From Durusdinium trenchii (Eukaryota; Sar; Dinophyceae; Suessiales; Symbiodiniaceae), in contig CAXAMN010021361.1 of the NCBI GenBank assembly GCA_963970005.1, positions 2,151,723 to 2,215,722 of the forward strand: a DNA stretch of 64,000 nucleotides, given 5' to 3'. A program made the position numbers and the translations under genes. Under the pieces are notes generated by a model. The model was given only the letters and a program-made list of their open reading frames with translations, had not been told where the DNA came from and ran no database searches. Every line of letters begins with the position of its first letter. The stretch's first letter is position 1. Positions 26,317 to 38,071 of the stretch are shown here, piece by piece.

Positions 26317-26329
26317 GGCGAGCCGCGCG

Positions 26330-27175
26330 CCCGAACGCGCACCGCACCGTGCGGTGCGCCGGTGCGCCCGGTGTTGTAACGGGAGGCGGCGCTTTTCTTC
26401 TCTGAGCCCCTGCGCTGTCGGTGTAGCGCCTTTTGTGACGCGGAGAACCAATCCAGGTGACATGGAGTTGAGCTCCACTGAGATCAGCTGAGACCAATTC
26501 GAGGAGCTGAGATCAGCTGCTCCGAGCAGCCCCGTCCTTTGACAAAATCTATCCTCCTCATGCAAAAGGGATGAGCAAGGTTTGTGATAATATTGGGTAG
26601 TCCTGCAAGTCTCTGATGTTTTTGTACGTTAGCTTGTCGGGGATCATGCAAGCAACAAGCTTGCAAAGTTAGCGATTCTTGTCCAGTATCCAAAAAAAAC
26701 AAAAATTACATTCCGCTTGCCGAAATAAAATGATCTTGAAGCAACCCGCATCCAATGTTCAGCAAATTGTTTTGCACTCCATCAAATTTAATTTCTGTAT
26801 GTGAGATTTTTTTTTTGAACTGGGGCTTTGGGTGTTGCAGGAGTACAGTAGGTAGGCGGTGGTGGTGTCAAAAGGTTGGCAAAAAAAACAACAACAATTG
26901 GTGTCGCAAACCCCGGATAACCCACTACCCTTTTCCGGACATGTTCACCTACACACTTAAGTCTCAATCTTCCACAAAGTTCTGCAATGTTTCAGGCACC
27001 CCTTGGGCAATGGAAGTGTATGGCATGGTACGTAGGGATTCTCTACACCAGGACATGTCAAGTGACACGGTGTGCATGAATTTGTGCGATATGTGGTATC
27101 TTGCATAATCTGCGTTAATCTGTTAAATATGGAAGGAAGGGTGAACGATTCCTCTCTACGTAAGCGAGGCCTGGT
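26330..27175. other. Region upstream of RPL24, no gene seen
   Basis: Directly before the RPL24 start codon lies a GC-rich block (26320-26400) with the palindrome-like GCACCGCACCGTGCGGTGC, then ordinary sequence. It would hold the 5' untranslated region and promoter of RPL24. No TATA-like or TTTT-box element can be assigned with confidence. Confidence 0.4.
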
Positions 27176-27179
27176 GGCC

Positions 27180-27350
27180 AGTAGTAGTAGTAATAATAGT
27201 AGAAGTAGTAGTAGTAGTAGCAGCAGCAGGAGTAGTAGTAGTAGTAGCAGTAGCAGTAGTAGCAGTAGGAGTAGTAGTAGTAGCAGTAGTAGTAGTAGTA
27301 GCAGTAGTAGTAGTAGTTGTGGTGGTGGTGGCAGTGGTGGCAGTGGTGGT
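27180..27350. repeat. AGT/AGC trinucleotide microsatellite
   Basis: About 170 bases of AGT with interspersed AGC and AGG triplets, ending in GGTGGC-type triplets. All frames stay open (poly-Ser on plus; poly-Leu, poly-Thr or Ala/Thr on minus), so the frames spanning it are not evidence for genes. Confidence 0.85.
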
Positions 27351-28395
27351 AGTGATCCCATGAACGGCTTCAAGCCGGCTGGGAATCAGTGTAAAAACAC
27401 TTGGAATCCAAGGATTCAGCACTAGGCTGAACTGGGCATCCAAACCAGGTCTCGATCTCAGTCTCATCCAAACTGAACTCGTAGCCTCAAAGAAAGGCAG
27501 AATAGCCGAGGCAACCCCGGGAAATGGTCTTCACAGGTCACAAGCCTTAGGGTCCATATTCGTCTGCGGGGTGAAGGGGGGAAAATGTGGCAGCAGGCGG
27601 CCAAATTTTAGATCAAAAAGCACTCTTGGGGAACGTATGTTTCACACTGGGGCATACATTCAAAGCGCTGTTAAATCCTCTTTAGGGACTCTGCGGGCTC
27701 ACACCCATCATATCCTTTACAGGGCCCGGGCAATCGTCTTCTTGCAAAGCTGCAGCCGACTCCGCGAAGCCTGCAAGTGTTGTGCTTGGAAGACCATTGT
27801 CGTAGGGGAAGGGTGAAATCTCTTAAGAATTTAACGTCAGCTCGTGGATGCAAACTGTATGCAAAACACATGAAATACCAGCTCCATTGGTTAAAAAAAA
27901 CGTATTACACCTTACACGCAAAAAATGATAGACAAGCGCCTAGCAAACAAGTGAAGGGTCAACACCAAAATCAAGGATATCCAACAACCAGGCTAAACCA
28001 TGTTGACTGCGTGGGTTCGGCAAAAGAGTAACGAGCAAAAGAACTTGAACAAATAGAGCGTGCATCGAGAAGACTTGGAACAAACAAACAAACACAAACT
28101 ATGCCTTTATGAGACTACCAGATCCTTATTTCCTGCAAATTATCATCGCTAAGTCTCACATAGTTCAAAGTGAACTCAGTTTTCCATATCCCTTATTGAG
28201 TCTTCCTTGAGGAAAACGTGACGCCTAATAAGAAGGCTCATTAGGGAATGATACACCTTACTAGGCCTTATTGGTTTTCAACATGTGCGCTATGTCATGT
28301 GCATCTTTCAGCTGCCAATCTCTCAAGTCCAATTGATACTTTCCATTTTGCCTTCCCCCCTTTTGCCCTCCCCCTTGAGTGACCCTATGAACAAA

Positions 28396-29207
28396 TAATG
28401 TCGGGTCCTAATTAGTCAAGTGGGACGGAATAATAACAAGTTTTCCCAATTTTATTCAGACCCCTGAATAGTTTTAGGGGGACGGAATAATAAAAAGTTT
28501 TTTTGCCCAGGGAGTTTTGTTTTGTTTATCTTATCTATTGGTTTAATTAGACCACTACCACCACCACCAGCTGGAACAATCCTGTCACCACCACCTCCTC
28601 TACTCCATCTCTTTGGTTTCTTGGCCACCTAGCAGGTGGAACTCAATAGTATGAATTGTTTAGGGGGTCGGATTAATATCCAAACTTGGAGCCCTCAGTG
28701 GGGAAAAGGCTTACTTTTCTATTGTTCTGCTATTGCTGGCCTTTCAAACCTTTATTCAACTCTGAGGTTTGCTTGAATCATGGAACTCTGACCTGGAAAC
28801 CTTTTTCAAAATCCCTTATTAAAGCTCATCGATTTCATTGCTCCAAACAAATTTTCAAGGGAGTAGTACACAAGCCCAGGGGAACTCAATAGTATGAATT
28901 GTTTAGGGGGTCGGATTAATGTCCAAACTTGGAGCCCTCAGTGGGGAAAACGCTTACTTTTCTATTGTTCTGCTATTGCTGGCCTTTCAACCCTTTACTA
29001 CTACTACTACTGCTACTACTACTACTACAACTACTACTACAACAACAACTACTACTACTACCACTACCACCACTACTACTACTACTACGACTATTACTAC
29101 TACTACTACTACTACTTTTACTTTTGGCTGTCTCATTCTATTGAGACCCCCTCCATTGTTTGCTAGGGGTGGGCGAGGGTCCTTTTACTAATTAGGACCC
29201 AACATTA
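28396..29207. mobile_element. 0.8-kb element with 21-bp inverted termini
   Basis: 28396-28416 and the reverse complement of 29187-29207 agree at 20 of 21 bases (core GGGTCCTAATTAGT). Inside, a 116-base segment is directly repeated at 28638-28753 and 28881-28996 (offset 243, about four differences), and a motif GGGG(A/T)CGGA(A/T)TAAT occurs four times (28420, 28488, 28662, 28905). A CTA/CTG microsatellite follows at 28998-29115. No transposase frame is present. I read it as a non-autonomous element with internal duplications; no target duplication was found. Confidence 0.6.
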
Positions 29208-29556
29208 GTTCAACCATGTTCAACCATGTTCAACCAACCAGATATATAGTATTTGTGAAGCATTTTCAGTACAAGCCACAGTAGAAATATGTAGCAATAC
29301 TGACATCATAAAGTGTACAGTTTGCTTGTACCTGCAGCCATACTGGAGCCCGTTTTGATCAAGAAAAGATTCGCATGGTAGCGGAGCAAGGATAAGGGTA
29401 ACCGGCTTGGAGCTCCAGAGAGAAGAGCCCCTAGGTCACTGGGATCCCGGGTGCGATTTCGAGCCATAGATTTGAGGCCTTTGGAGCCCAAACAGCTGGA
29501 CTGGTGAGAAATTGTTGTGAGCGACACTCTGTACCCCGTACGTTGTGTCAGAAAGA

Positions 29557-30835
29557 CATTAGTACAGATTGGAGATGGATGCAGTTATAGCACAGAGACT
29601 AGCACAGAGTACGCAACCAACAACACCAGCAGCTGAGGCAGTGAGAAAGCAAAAGTCATCAACAACAGGTTGGTCAAAATTGATAGCAAAGCCATCTTTC
29701 ACTATAAGTCACAAGAAGAAGAGATCAAGGCATTTAGAGAATGGTCATGGGTATTTGAGAAGTATATATTTGAGTGCAGTTGACGAGGGCTACATGAAGG
29801 ACCTGAAGAAAATTCATGAGAAGCCAGTGGCAGCCAGAGGATAAGTTTGACATGGACCTGGCAACTGAGGCAGAGAAGACCAGGTGCATCAAGCTCTATG
29901 GATTGTTAGCTTCATTGATGAGGGGAAAAGCACTGCAATTGGCGAAAGCTGTGGAAGACTCCCATGGATTTGATGCCTGCAGGAGTTTGAACAAAGCTTT
30001 GAAGCCAACTTCAAAGGCTAGAGGAGTAGCACTTTTGGGAGCAGCCACTACATGGCCAGCATGTTCAATGAACAGTGTACTACAACCTCAACTTCTAAAG
30101 CTTGAAGAAGTATTTGATGAGACGGTCAAGTCAGGGGTGACTATTCAGGACGAGTTGAAATCTGCTATTCTTTTGAGATGTGTAGGTGGACAGCTCAAAT
30201 CCTACTTGAATTTGACAATTGGCGACAATGCTCAATACTCAACTTTGAGGGAACAAGTGTTGCAATGGGATCGTTCGCAACAAAAGTGGGCTACTTCCAT
30301 GGTGGCAAGTAGCAGTACAAATTATCAAGGACCCATGCCAATGGACATTGATCGAGTCCAAGATACCAAAGAAAAAAGGTAAGAAGGTAAGAAAGGCAAG
30401 AATGACTATCAAAAGGGCAAAGGTAAAAATGCCAAGGGCAAACGAAAGAAAGGACAAGGAGATCAGAAAGGAAAGGAAGGTGATCACAAGGGCAAAGGAA
30501 AAGGAAAGACCAGAAAGGCAAAGGTGTGGCAACATTGTACACTTGTGGAAAGCCAGGACATATTGCTAAAGACTGTTGGAGGAACAATATTCGACAGGTA
30601 GCATGATCCAGCCCATTCATCTTCAGGAGGAGCGTCAGTGACTACTCTTATTACAGTTGGTCAACAACATGCAAATGCTAGCCAACAGGGTAGCTCAGCA
30701 AAGACCAAACCAGTGGTCACGAGAATAGAGAATAGTGAGCCAATATGAGCCAATCATCTTTGACTTGCGAGAAAGGGATGAGCTAGAAGATCATGGAATT
30801 CGAGTGATGCACTTCTACATTGAAGAAATGCACCC
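29557..30835 (+). pseudogene. Decayed copia-like retrotransposon gag
   Basis: Successive plus-strand frames read as the Gag of a copia-type LTR retrotransposon of the kind common in dinoflagellates: a helical capsid-like part (29820-30330) with LKSAILLRCVGGQLKSYL, then GPMPMDIDRV (about 30330), a long Gly/Lys spacer (30380-30530), a zinc-knuckle relic TCGKPGHIAKDC (about 30540-30580) whose first Cys is lost, and FDLRERDELEDHGIRVMHFY (about 30765-30825). At least three frameshifts and a stop at 30380 break it, and homology stops abruptly near 30840, before any protease, integrase or reverse transcriptase. No LTR pair was identified. It is a dead fragment. Confidence 0.7.
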
Positions 30836-30859
30836 ACCAACTCACCAACATCCACAAGC

Positions 30860-33800
30860 CGAGCTCCACACGGACCACATAGTGGGTCACTGGAGCCTGG
30901 CCGTCGCGTGGAGGTCACGTCGCGCGGGTCTACCCGGTCGGCACAGCACCGAGCGCCACGTGGCGCCCAGCGAGTGGTATCGCTTCTAGCAAGGACGCGA
31001 CTAGTAGCGATGCACTTGCTAGTAAGTAGCTTAAAGATGCTTAAAGGATACAGTGTGTTTTTATGTGTTTTTGTTGCTTCCAGAGGATCTGGAGGCAAAA
31101 ATGGTCAAAAAGTCGGTCTCTCAGCAGAAAGTGGACCCAGAATTACCACTGCCAGCATACCTATTCCTCCAGCTCCCTCACATTCCGAAGCAATCTGTGG
31201 GCCTTGTGTCTGCCAACTGCCTACTACGGTGGCAATTGGGCAATGTTAGTAGAGTTTTGAGTATTCAGTGACTTCAGGACTTCCAGTGTCTTCAGCAAGC
31301 CAGTTGCGCATGATTGATTGGTTGTTATCGGTTGTTAAATCTGGGTATGACGTATGACCCGTCGTTTTCATTCGTTTTCACATCAATGGTTCCATGTGGT
31401 TCCTAAAGAGCGCCCAGCTGACGATATCGGGGCTCCATCAACATCGGCTTTTCTCTCCACACGGATTCATGAGTTTGTCACCAAAAGCACCCATCTAAGA
31501 TTCATCAAGGTCGAGCCCTCTTTGGCAATGCCCCCATGTGTGCTCCACTTGTGAAGAACGCCAGCTGGACACCGCCACAATAGGGTCGAGTCCACCCAAA
31601 GGACCTGAGAGGTAGCGAACCAGGTGGATTTCCCAGTTGGGATCAGGGCTTCTGATGTCCACAAACATACATTGGGGCCTGCATCCACTTGGAAATGGTG
31701 CCCTTTGAAAGCCTGGAATGTTACTTGGTGTTCGGGGGGGCGGTCGCAGTTCCGTCCTGAAGTTTGGTCGCAAACGAAATCATAGGTTCCATCATCGAAC
31801 CTTTCTTGGTCATTCTGCGGCATCTTTATCTATTTTATCTTCAGTTTCACGAAAGGAAGGCTCAATTACAGCCAAACCAAAAATAACGGCCCTTCATCTT
31901 GCACCCCCTCAATGTGTTGGTCTGCTCAGTATTGGGATGTTCTGGAAGAGTCCTTGCTAGACATTCCACCATGCAGTTGCCCCTGGGAGCAAGCAGCTCT
32001 CGCTACCATGGGCGGCTGGCTTTTGGGAGACCTCACGACAAGGCTGATCTTGTCACCTTGACCGCATGCCCAAGTACCACCGGGCCAACCGTGCAGGGAG
32101 GTGCAACCAACTCGCAGAAGCTCGATTCCCGGGTCCTGCACGGCGTTTCAACGGAGGGATACGGAGGGCTGACATGGAGAGACTCAAAGGACCAAGAATG
32201 CAGTGAAGCTGGGGTGGGGTAAAGGAAGACCACAGCTACACCGTGGATTTAAAGGGTACAGTAAGTGCATGCAGGAGTCATATGAGCGTCTGCCAAAACA
32301 TACTGCCAATCAAAGGATATGATTCATCACTTTTTGAGGGGGGGCCTATCGCTTTTGCAGGTTTTAGCCCAATTCCTGAATTAGTCATTGCACGTTTTGG
32401 GCGTTGCTCATATGCAAGCAGCCATAGTAACGAAATGCTGCTGGTGATGGACAAACTCGACTCTGCCACAACCTTAAAAAGATCAGGGATGCCTGATCCA
32501 CTGCATGGGATATGGTCAAATGAAAACCGCATTCATTGCATTTGGGGCATGTCTTAATTATGGAACCCAAGATAACACAAGGACCCCCGAAGCAATGAGC
32601 AACGGGTCATCTTATGTCATCTCATGAGGTTCGACCTTTAACATGCCTCAGCTTCAGCGTCCTAAAATGCAACTCCCAACTGCTGCCGGTGTCCTGCGGG
32701 ATCTCAGCCGGAGGATAGGCGCCCTGTCGGGAAACGTTCGGCTGTTCTTGGCTGAGTTCATCCAAGTTGGGTTGTTGAGTGGTGTTTGTGATTGGATGGG
32801 AAGGATCGACACCTTTTGTGGGTGGGGAAACCGGGCAAAATCCCATCCAAACCCCTGCCACCACCGCCCAAAATGATCAAACCGGGACGACACAGTTTAG
32901 CCAGAAAAAAAACGCCAAGGCGAGAGCCGAGAGGAATTTTGAACTCTTTCCCACGGTGTTTTCTATCATATTGCTGGATGCCACTATCTCTAAGCGGAAC
33001 ACTTGCGGGTCATTAGACATTACATAGATATTTCAAACATTTTTCAAACATTTGTAGTATATAGACACATGTTGGGTCTATCCTATTACCAGTGACAGTG
33101 GATGAAGATTGTTGGCAAAAAAAACACTTATATATTCAAAACTAGCGTTGATTGTTTACTGACTGGTACAGGTTGTATGTTGTGGTCGGCCCAGTAAAGC
33201 CAGCAACCCAAATCACCCAAACGGCACGGGAAACCCACAAAACATGAAAGAAATGAGCTTCGCATAGCTTCGCTGCTTGGAACCAAAGAGAACCAAAGTA
33301 TACTCTCCTCGAGACTCCCTGGCTCAAAGCACAATTAGTAGTTTATTGCCAAAAATCGTCTTTGGATGTCTTTGGGATTTGAGCCAGGAGTTCTGAAGAG
33401 TCTGATTTTCTCATTGCAGTGCCCCCCAAATCCACGACCTGAGACCTGGCGTGCCTGGCCCCCCTCAGAACATCTCAGAACGGTCACAGTGCAAACACAT
33501 GAAGTAGATGTTGGAGGCAACTACTACTAGGCAGGCGGCCAATCATGTTACACATCATCAACGGATGCCACTAGTTGTAGACTCCTAGCGTTCAAGAATC
33601 AAAAACCAACCAACCAACAAACAAACAAACACAGTATGTGGGATATTGCCTCCATGGTAGCTAACTTCAAATACATGCTGATTCTCTTGTTCAAGCAGCA
33701 AGTACCGTAGCATTGCATCATGTACCATGACCAAACCCTCGTGTCCTTTGGGCTTCTGATGGCTTCGGGTCCGTCCATCCCCATCGGTTTTGGTGACAAG

Positions 33801-34060
33801 CTGCGGAAGGGCAGGGCAAACTCACAGGACTCCAATGGCTGAGTCCCATCTCATTGACGCTCGCCACCTCGCTGAGTCGATCGAAAACTAGCTGAGTCGA
33901 TCACATCAGTCTCACCGGAGGAACACATCGATGGTCCTATAGATGGCACATGTGTGGGAGCGTCTCTAGGTCGTTGTGAAGCATGTTGAAGTCCGGAAGT
34001 GTGAAAACTCAACCAGTTCCTGGGGAAATATATACAGTGTACATATATATATATATATAT
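30860..34060. other. Gene-poor stretch with weak exon candidates
   Basis: GC-rich at 30890-31000, then unique sequence. Exon-like frames: minus strand about 31500-31775, including CMFVDIRSPDPNWEIHLV and a second overlapping frame; plus strand 32643-32770, including LPTAAGVLRDLSRRIG, before a GT donor. Overlapping open frames in both directions make assignment unsafe. A TA tract ends the region at 34020-34064. Confidence 0.35.
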
Positions 34061-34071
34061 ATTCTTAATCG

Positions 34072-34398
34072 TCACCACCTTCCAAGGGGTTTACAGAATG
34101 GGCCAGCCAACATCCTGTAGACCAATACCGCCCTAAACATCCGAGACACTTTACTACCCCCCCAACAGAAAAACTTACAACCCGCTGGACCAGACAGCAT
34201 CCCTATAACTAGCCTATAACAGTCTAAAATATCTGGTGGCCCAAATATCTGCAACGATTTGCTAAATTGATCTTCAAATCCCAGGCCGCACTCATCCGGG
34301 CAGCCCCGACTCGAGCATAGTAGTAGGTCCCCGGCTGCATCCCCACCAAGTTGTACCTCTGCTGGCTGATATTGAACAAACACGAGCAGAGTGTTCAC
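34072..34398 (-). CDS. Uncharacterised 108-residue open frame
   Basis: One uninterrupted minus-strand frame with balanced composition (for example GFEDQFSKSLQIFGPPDI and VSRMFRAVLVYRMLAGPF), several Cys and hydrophobic runs. No domain is recognised. The plus strand at 34405-34506 also carries an exon-like frame ending at a GT donor (GTATCA), so this locus could instead be read the other way. Confidence 0.25.
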   Translation of the reverse strand: MNTLLVFVQYQPAEVQLGGDAAGDLLLCSSRGCPDECGLGFEDQFSKSLQIFGPPDILDCYRLVIGMLSGPAGCKFFCWGGSKVSRMFRAVLVYRMLAGPFCKPLGRW

Positions 34399-34665
34399 TC
34401 GGACCTCTCAGTGCTGCAGAACTCCAGGGCCCCAAAGTTGCAACTGGTCTGTGCAAACTTAGCACCTAAACTGGAAGCGTTCCTTTCTCGCGAGAAGCAA
34501 GTGAAGGTATCATTTGTCGATGTATATTTCATGTTTAATTTAAAACTTTAATTTGGTTGCCAGGTTTTGCAATGAAATTCTGAAACATGCCAAAACATAC
34601 CGAAACCAATTTATTCACCATGTTCTTCATGAACCAGCTGCAAGAACATCCAAGCACGCGAACAC

Positions 34666-34747
34666 CAATTTGCCCACTTGTTGGCGTTCGTGGGTGGTGT
34701 CGGGGTGGCGTTGCTTTCGCGGAGCTGGTCCACCAGAGACTTGAAAC
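34666..34747 (-). CDS. Candidate internal exon, unknown protein
   Basis: An 82-base minus-strand exon with AG|G acceptor (CACCTCCAG before 34747) and GT donor (GTGTTC from 34665), reading FKSLVDQLRESNATPTPP then TNANKWANW. Same strand as the 34072-34398 frame. Function unknown. Confidence 0.35.
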
Positions 34748-35784
34748 CTGGAGGTGAAGGCTGCAAACACCGAGGCCGAGCCTGTGGACTTTGGGGTCGC
34801 ACCTACCAGGTCCAGGTCCAGAACCTGATCCCAACCAGGAACAATATGTATCTACGTCGTATATTTGCTGGGTTCCAGCAACATAACATAGTAACATAAT
34901 ACAAAAACAATTCTGCCAAACCTACCAGAAGAACCTTATGGATTTCTATTTTCACAGCCCTTTTCCAGCTCCAGGCCCTCATGCCTGATCATTGATCCTC
35001 GTATTCAATGGTTTCTGAACAAGCACTTGCATCTTGGGCAGGGCAGATCGCAAAATTGAATCAAACCATTTCTGCGACATTGACGTTCTCATCCCTGGTG
35101 GCCAAGCAGGATGCTACGCAGCCTGCTAGGCCCACACGTGTTCATGACACTTGATGAAGGATGTTGCCCTACAGGAGTCCGAGCATCTCCGTATTTGACA
35201 CATGGGACCTGGATGAATATCCTGTTCGTTGTCGTGCGTGTTCCTAGATTACACAAATTTTCACCGGGCTGATCCGGGCTGACAATACTCAAAGACCACT
35301 TGAACAGCGTCTCCTCAGCGTGTATGCTTGTTTCACCTATCCGTGGAGGTGGCCCCGAACTGTGGGGTAGGTGGACTCCATCCTGTTGGTTCACTCACGA
35401 AATTCCATCAAGTTCACTGCCTGTCAAACACACGCACACACACACACCCACCCGCACGCTCACGCGCATGCACTTGAATGCACTCTACCATGCCTGTTCG
35501 GTGGTCCCGCGGGCAGCGTTAGCCCTTCAATTACTGCAGTCCGAAACTGCACAGCAACGAACAAGCAAACACAACACCTGAAACAAATCAAGTGGTTTTG
35601 AAAAAGGAACACCCCCAATAAACAAATCAAGTAACATTTAGTTACTTTACTTCAAGTGATCCCCACCATGCCATTTCAATCATTTGTCGGTGGAGACGGG
35701 GGTCCCCGAGCTGCATCATCTGCTCAAGGTGTCACAACTGCAGTGAACCTTCAACCTGCTGGGGTTCGGCATTTGTTTTGCCAT

Positions 35785-36543
35785 GACTGTCACTGAGACT
35801 AAGCAGTGGGTCAGATCTGCAAGGGTTGGATCGCACATGGTTTTTTACAGAAAAAAAGAAAAACACATAAAAAAAACAGAAAAACACAGAAAAAAACATT
35901 AAAAAAAAAACTATGTTTTTCTATTTTCAGCAGCCCATTGACACACAATTGATCATGTGTGACAACAACAATTTTTCTTTTTTGAACACACTTGCCACAA
36001 GCAAGCAAGCGTCTGAGACCACAACAGTCTGCAGAATCTCAGACTGTTCCTGTCAGACAACGCTCACCACGAGAGTGTTTTTGCATATATTTCTATGTTT
36101 TTATTTTTTCAGAATTTTGCAGAAAATTTCAGATTTTTTCATATTTTTTCATATTTTTCATTTTTTTTCATTTTTCAGATGTTTAAAGATGATTTGAGAT
36201 ATTTTAAGATTTTGCTCCTGGAAAATTATTTTATAATTCCGAAACCCTTTACCACGAACCCCGGCGTGTGAGATGATTTGAGATATTTTGAGATCTTTTA
36301 AGATTTTTTAAGATTTTAAAGATGAAAAAGATTTTTTTCGATTTAAAATGATTTCAAATGATTTTTTGATATTTATTTCATTTTTTATATTTATTACATT
36401 TTTGTTATATTTATTTCATTTTTTTATGTTTATTTCATGTTTTGCAATTTATTTCATTTTTTAGTTCTATTTTTTCATTGAAAAAACCATTGCTGATCTA
36501 GACCACTTGCAATCTGACCCACTGCTTAGTCTCAGTGAGACTG
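35785..36543. mobile_element. 0.75-kb AT-rich inverted-repeat element with 5-bp target duplication
   Basis: The first 27 bases of the left terminus (35790-35816, starting TCACTGAGACTAAGCAGTGG) are exactly repeated in inverse at 36512-36538; similarity continues with gaps for about 60 bases. Directly outside both ends is GACTG (35785-35789 and 36539-36543), a 5-bp target-site duplication. The left half is A-rich (AAAAACACA/GAAAA) and the right half T-rich, so nearly the whole unit can fold back. No transposase frame. The terminus resembles CAC-starting ends of Transib or CMC elements, and Transib makes 5-bp duplications, but the end would be shifted by one base, so superfamily is open. Confidence 0.75.
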
Positions 36544-36902
36544 GTGGTCCTTTTGAACGTACAATATTGCGAACATATTTCGTTTTTGTTCGCGCAAGTT
36601 GACTTTGCGTGCAATGGTTCTTTAGTTTCCCAAAAACCCGATCTGAGTGAAACTCCCTGAGGAGCAGGCTTCCAGGTTTGAGACATTGTCCTACGAACCT
36701 GCCAAAAGTGTGAAAAACCATGGGGTTCGCCATGCAAAACGACTGACCATCATTTTCTATTGTAAAAACCAATACATTGTGAACATCATTGAAAAGGCAC
36801 ACCTTGATTTGCTTGTTTTCGATGTGTTGATGTCTCTTCAGAAGGTGTTTGGACTTGGAAAACTATGTTTTTCCACACCCAATCCTCCATGTCAAACTCC
36901 TC

Positions 36903-37621
36903 TCACAACTTCCACAGAGGCTTCTGGAAGCAAGCAGCTGGACTTACCAGCCCTTGCGACGCCTTTTGCCTGAAGAGTCCCAACGCTTCCTTGACACTCT
37001 CCAAGCCAGGCTTTTTGTTCAAGCGGTGCACAGCCAAGAGATTCCTATCAATGGCATCTCTGGCCTCGGCTGACAAACGATTTAAGCGGCGCAGCTGTTT
37101 CTTTGAAACACTCGCCACAGTCTCGGCCGCATTGTCACCGGCGCAGAGAATGATTGAAGCTATCCTGCCGCTCTTTGCAGAGATCATCTGCGCAAAGCTT
37201 TCGGAGAAGATCTAAATGTGGACGATCCAATCCAGCTTTTGCAATCGCTCCCAGTGGTGTAAAAAGGAAACGCAAAAGGGCCACTCCAGGGATTGAAGCG
37301 ACGCCGGCCATGCTAGCAGCTTTGTGGAGGGCCGGAGAGCCGTCCACACCCGCGACATGTTTACCACGCTTGAGGGCTTTGCACTTGCCAAGCATCTTGG
37401 AGATACAACGGCAGCCCAAGCATCTCCATCCAACTCCAGTTCACTTGCGCCTTCTGCTGGCAGTGTGTGAATTCGACAATAGCTAGGCATGTCAAAGCTT
37501 GGCTACGAATCACGTGCTTTTTCATCGATTCCCCCTGACTGATTGTCTCTGAAGCCTCTGCTGCTGGCTCATACAAATCATCAAGCGGCAGTCTCTTGGG
37601 CAAATCAATTTTTGTTCTCAA
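36903..37621 (-). pseudogene. Frameshifted remnant of an unknown alpha-helical protein
   Basis: Four minus-strand frames follow each other with little or no overlap loss: about 37621-37500 (KIDLPKRLPLDDLYEPAAE), 37460-37380 (ELELDGDAWAAVVSPRC), 37400-37150 (KALKRGKHVAGVDGSPAL; GLDRPHLDLLRKLCADD) and 37187-36950 (DNAAETVASVSKKQLRRL; LNKKPGLESVKEALG). Each part is rich in helical, charged sequence and reads as coding, but the frame changes three times without room for introns of normal size. I infer a decayed or retrocopied gene. A sequence error is an alternative. Family not recognised. Confidence 0.4.
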
Positions 37622-37740
37622 ATTGTGGCACTTCTGTCACAAGTGGCCTAGGCTGTTTGCAACACCCTTCCAAGTATTCCTCGGCACCATCCATGCGACA
37701 CCGATGAAGTTTTCCTCTGGCACTTGCCTTTAAACATGAG

Positions 37741-38071
37741 GTGCCCACTGCGATCTGGCAATTGCTGTTGAGGTTCGGTAGTGCCCGCTGCGATCTGGTG
37801 CTTGCTGTTGAGGCCACCGCGATCGGGAGCTGGCTGCTAGGGTGCGGCAGAGCCCACTCCTGGCGCTTGCTGTTGAGGTCCAGTATTGCCCACGATTTGG
37901 TGCTTGTTGTTGAGGTCCGGTCCTCCCCACTGTGATCTGGCGCTTGCTGTTGAGGTCCGGCAGTGCCCCACTGCGATCTGGCGCTTGCAGTTGAGGTCCG
38001 GCAATGACCACTGCGATCTGGCGCTTGCTGTTGAGGTCCGGCATTGCCGCATTGCCCACTGCGATCTGGAG
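37741..38071. repeat. ~40-bp minisatellite
   Basis: About eight degenerate copies of a 40-41 base unit with the core CTGCGATCTGGCGCTTGCTG then TTGAGGTCCGGCA. Clear starts at 37951, 37992 and 38032. Minus-strand translation gives the DLNSKRQIAVG / TSTASARSQW pattern that I recall from very many predicted dinoflagellate proteins; I treat it as a widespread minisatellite. A purine-only tract (38080-38145) follows. Confidence 0.75.

Noticed and set aside
26957..27470. Poly-Leu, poly-Thr and poly-Ser open frames
   Set aside because: By-product of the AGT/AGC microsatellite at 27180-27350.
28894..29190. Tyr/Thr/Leu-rich open frames
   Set aside because: They translate the CTA microsatellite inside the 28396-29207 element.
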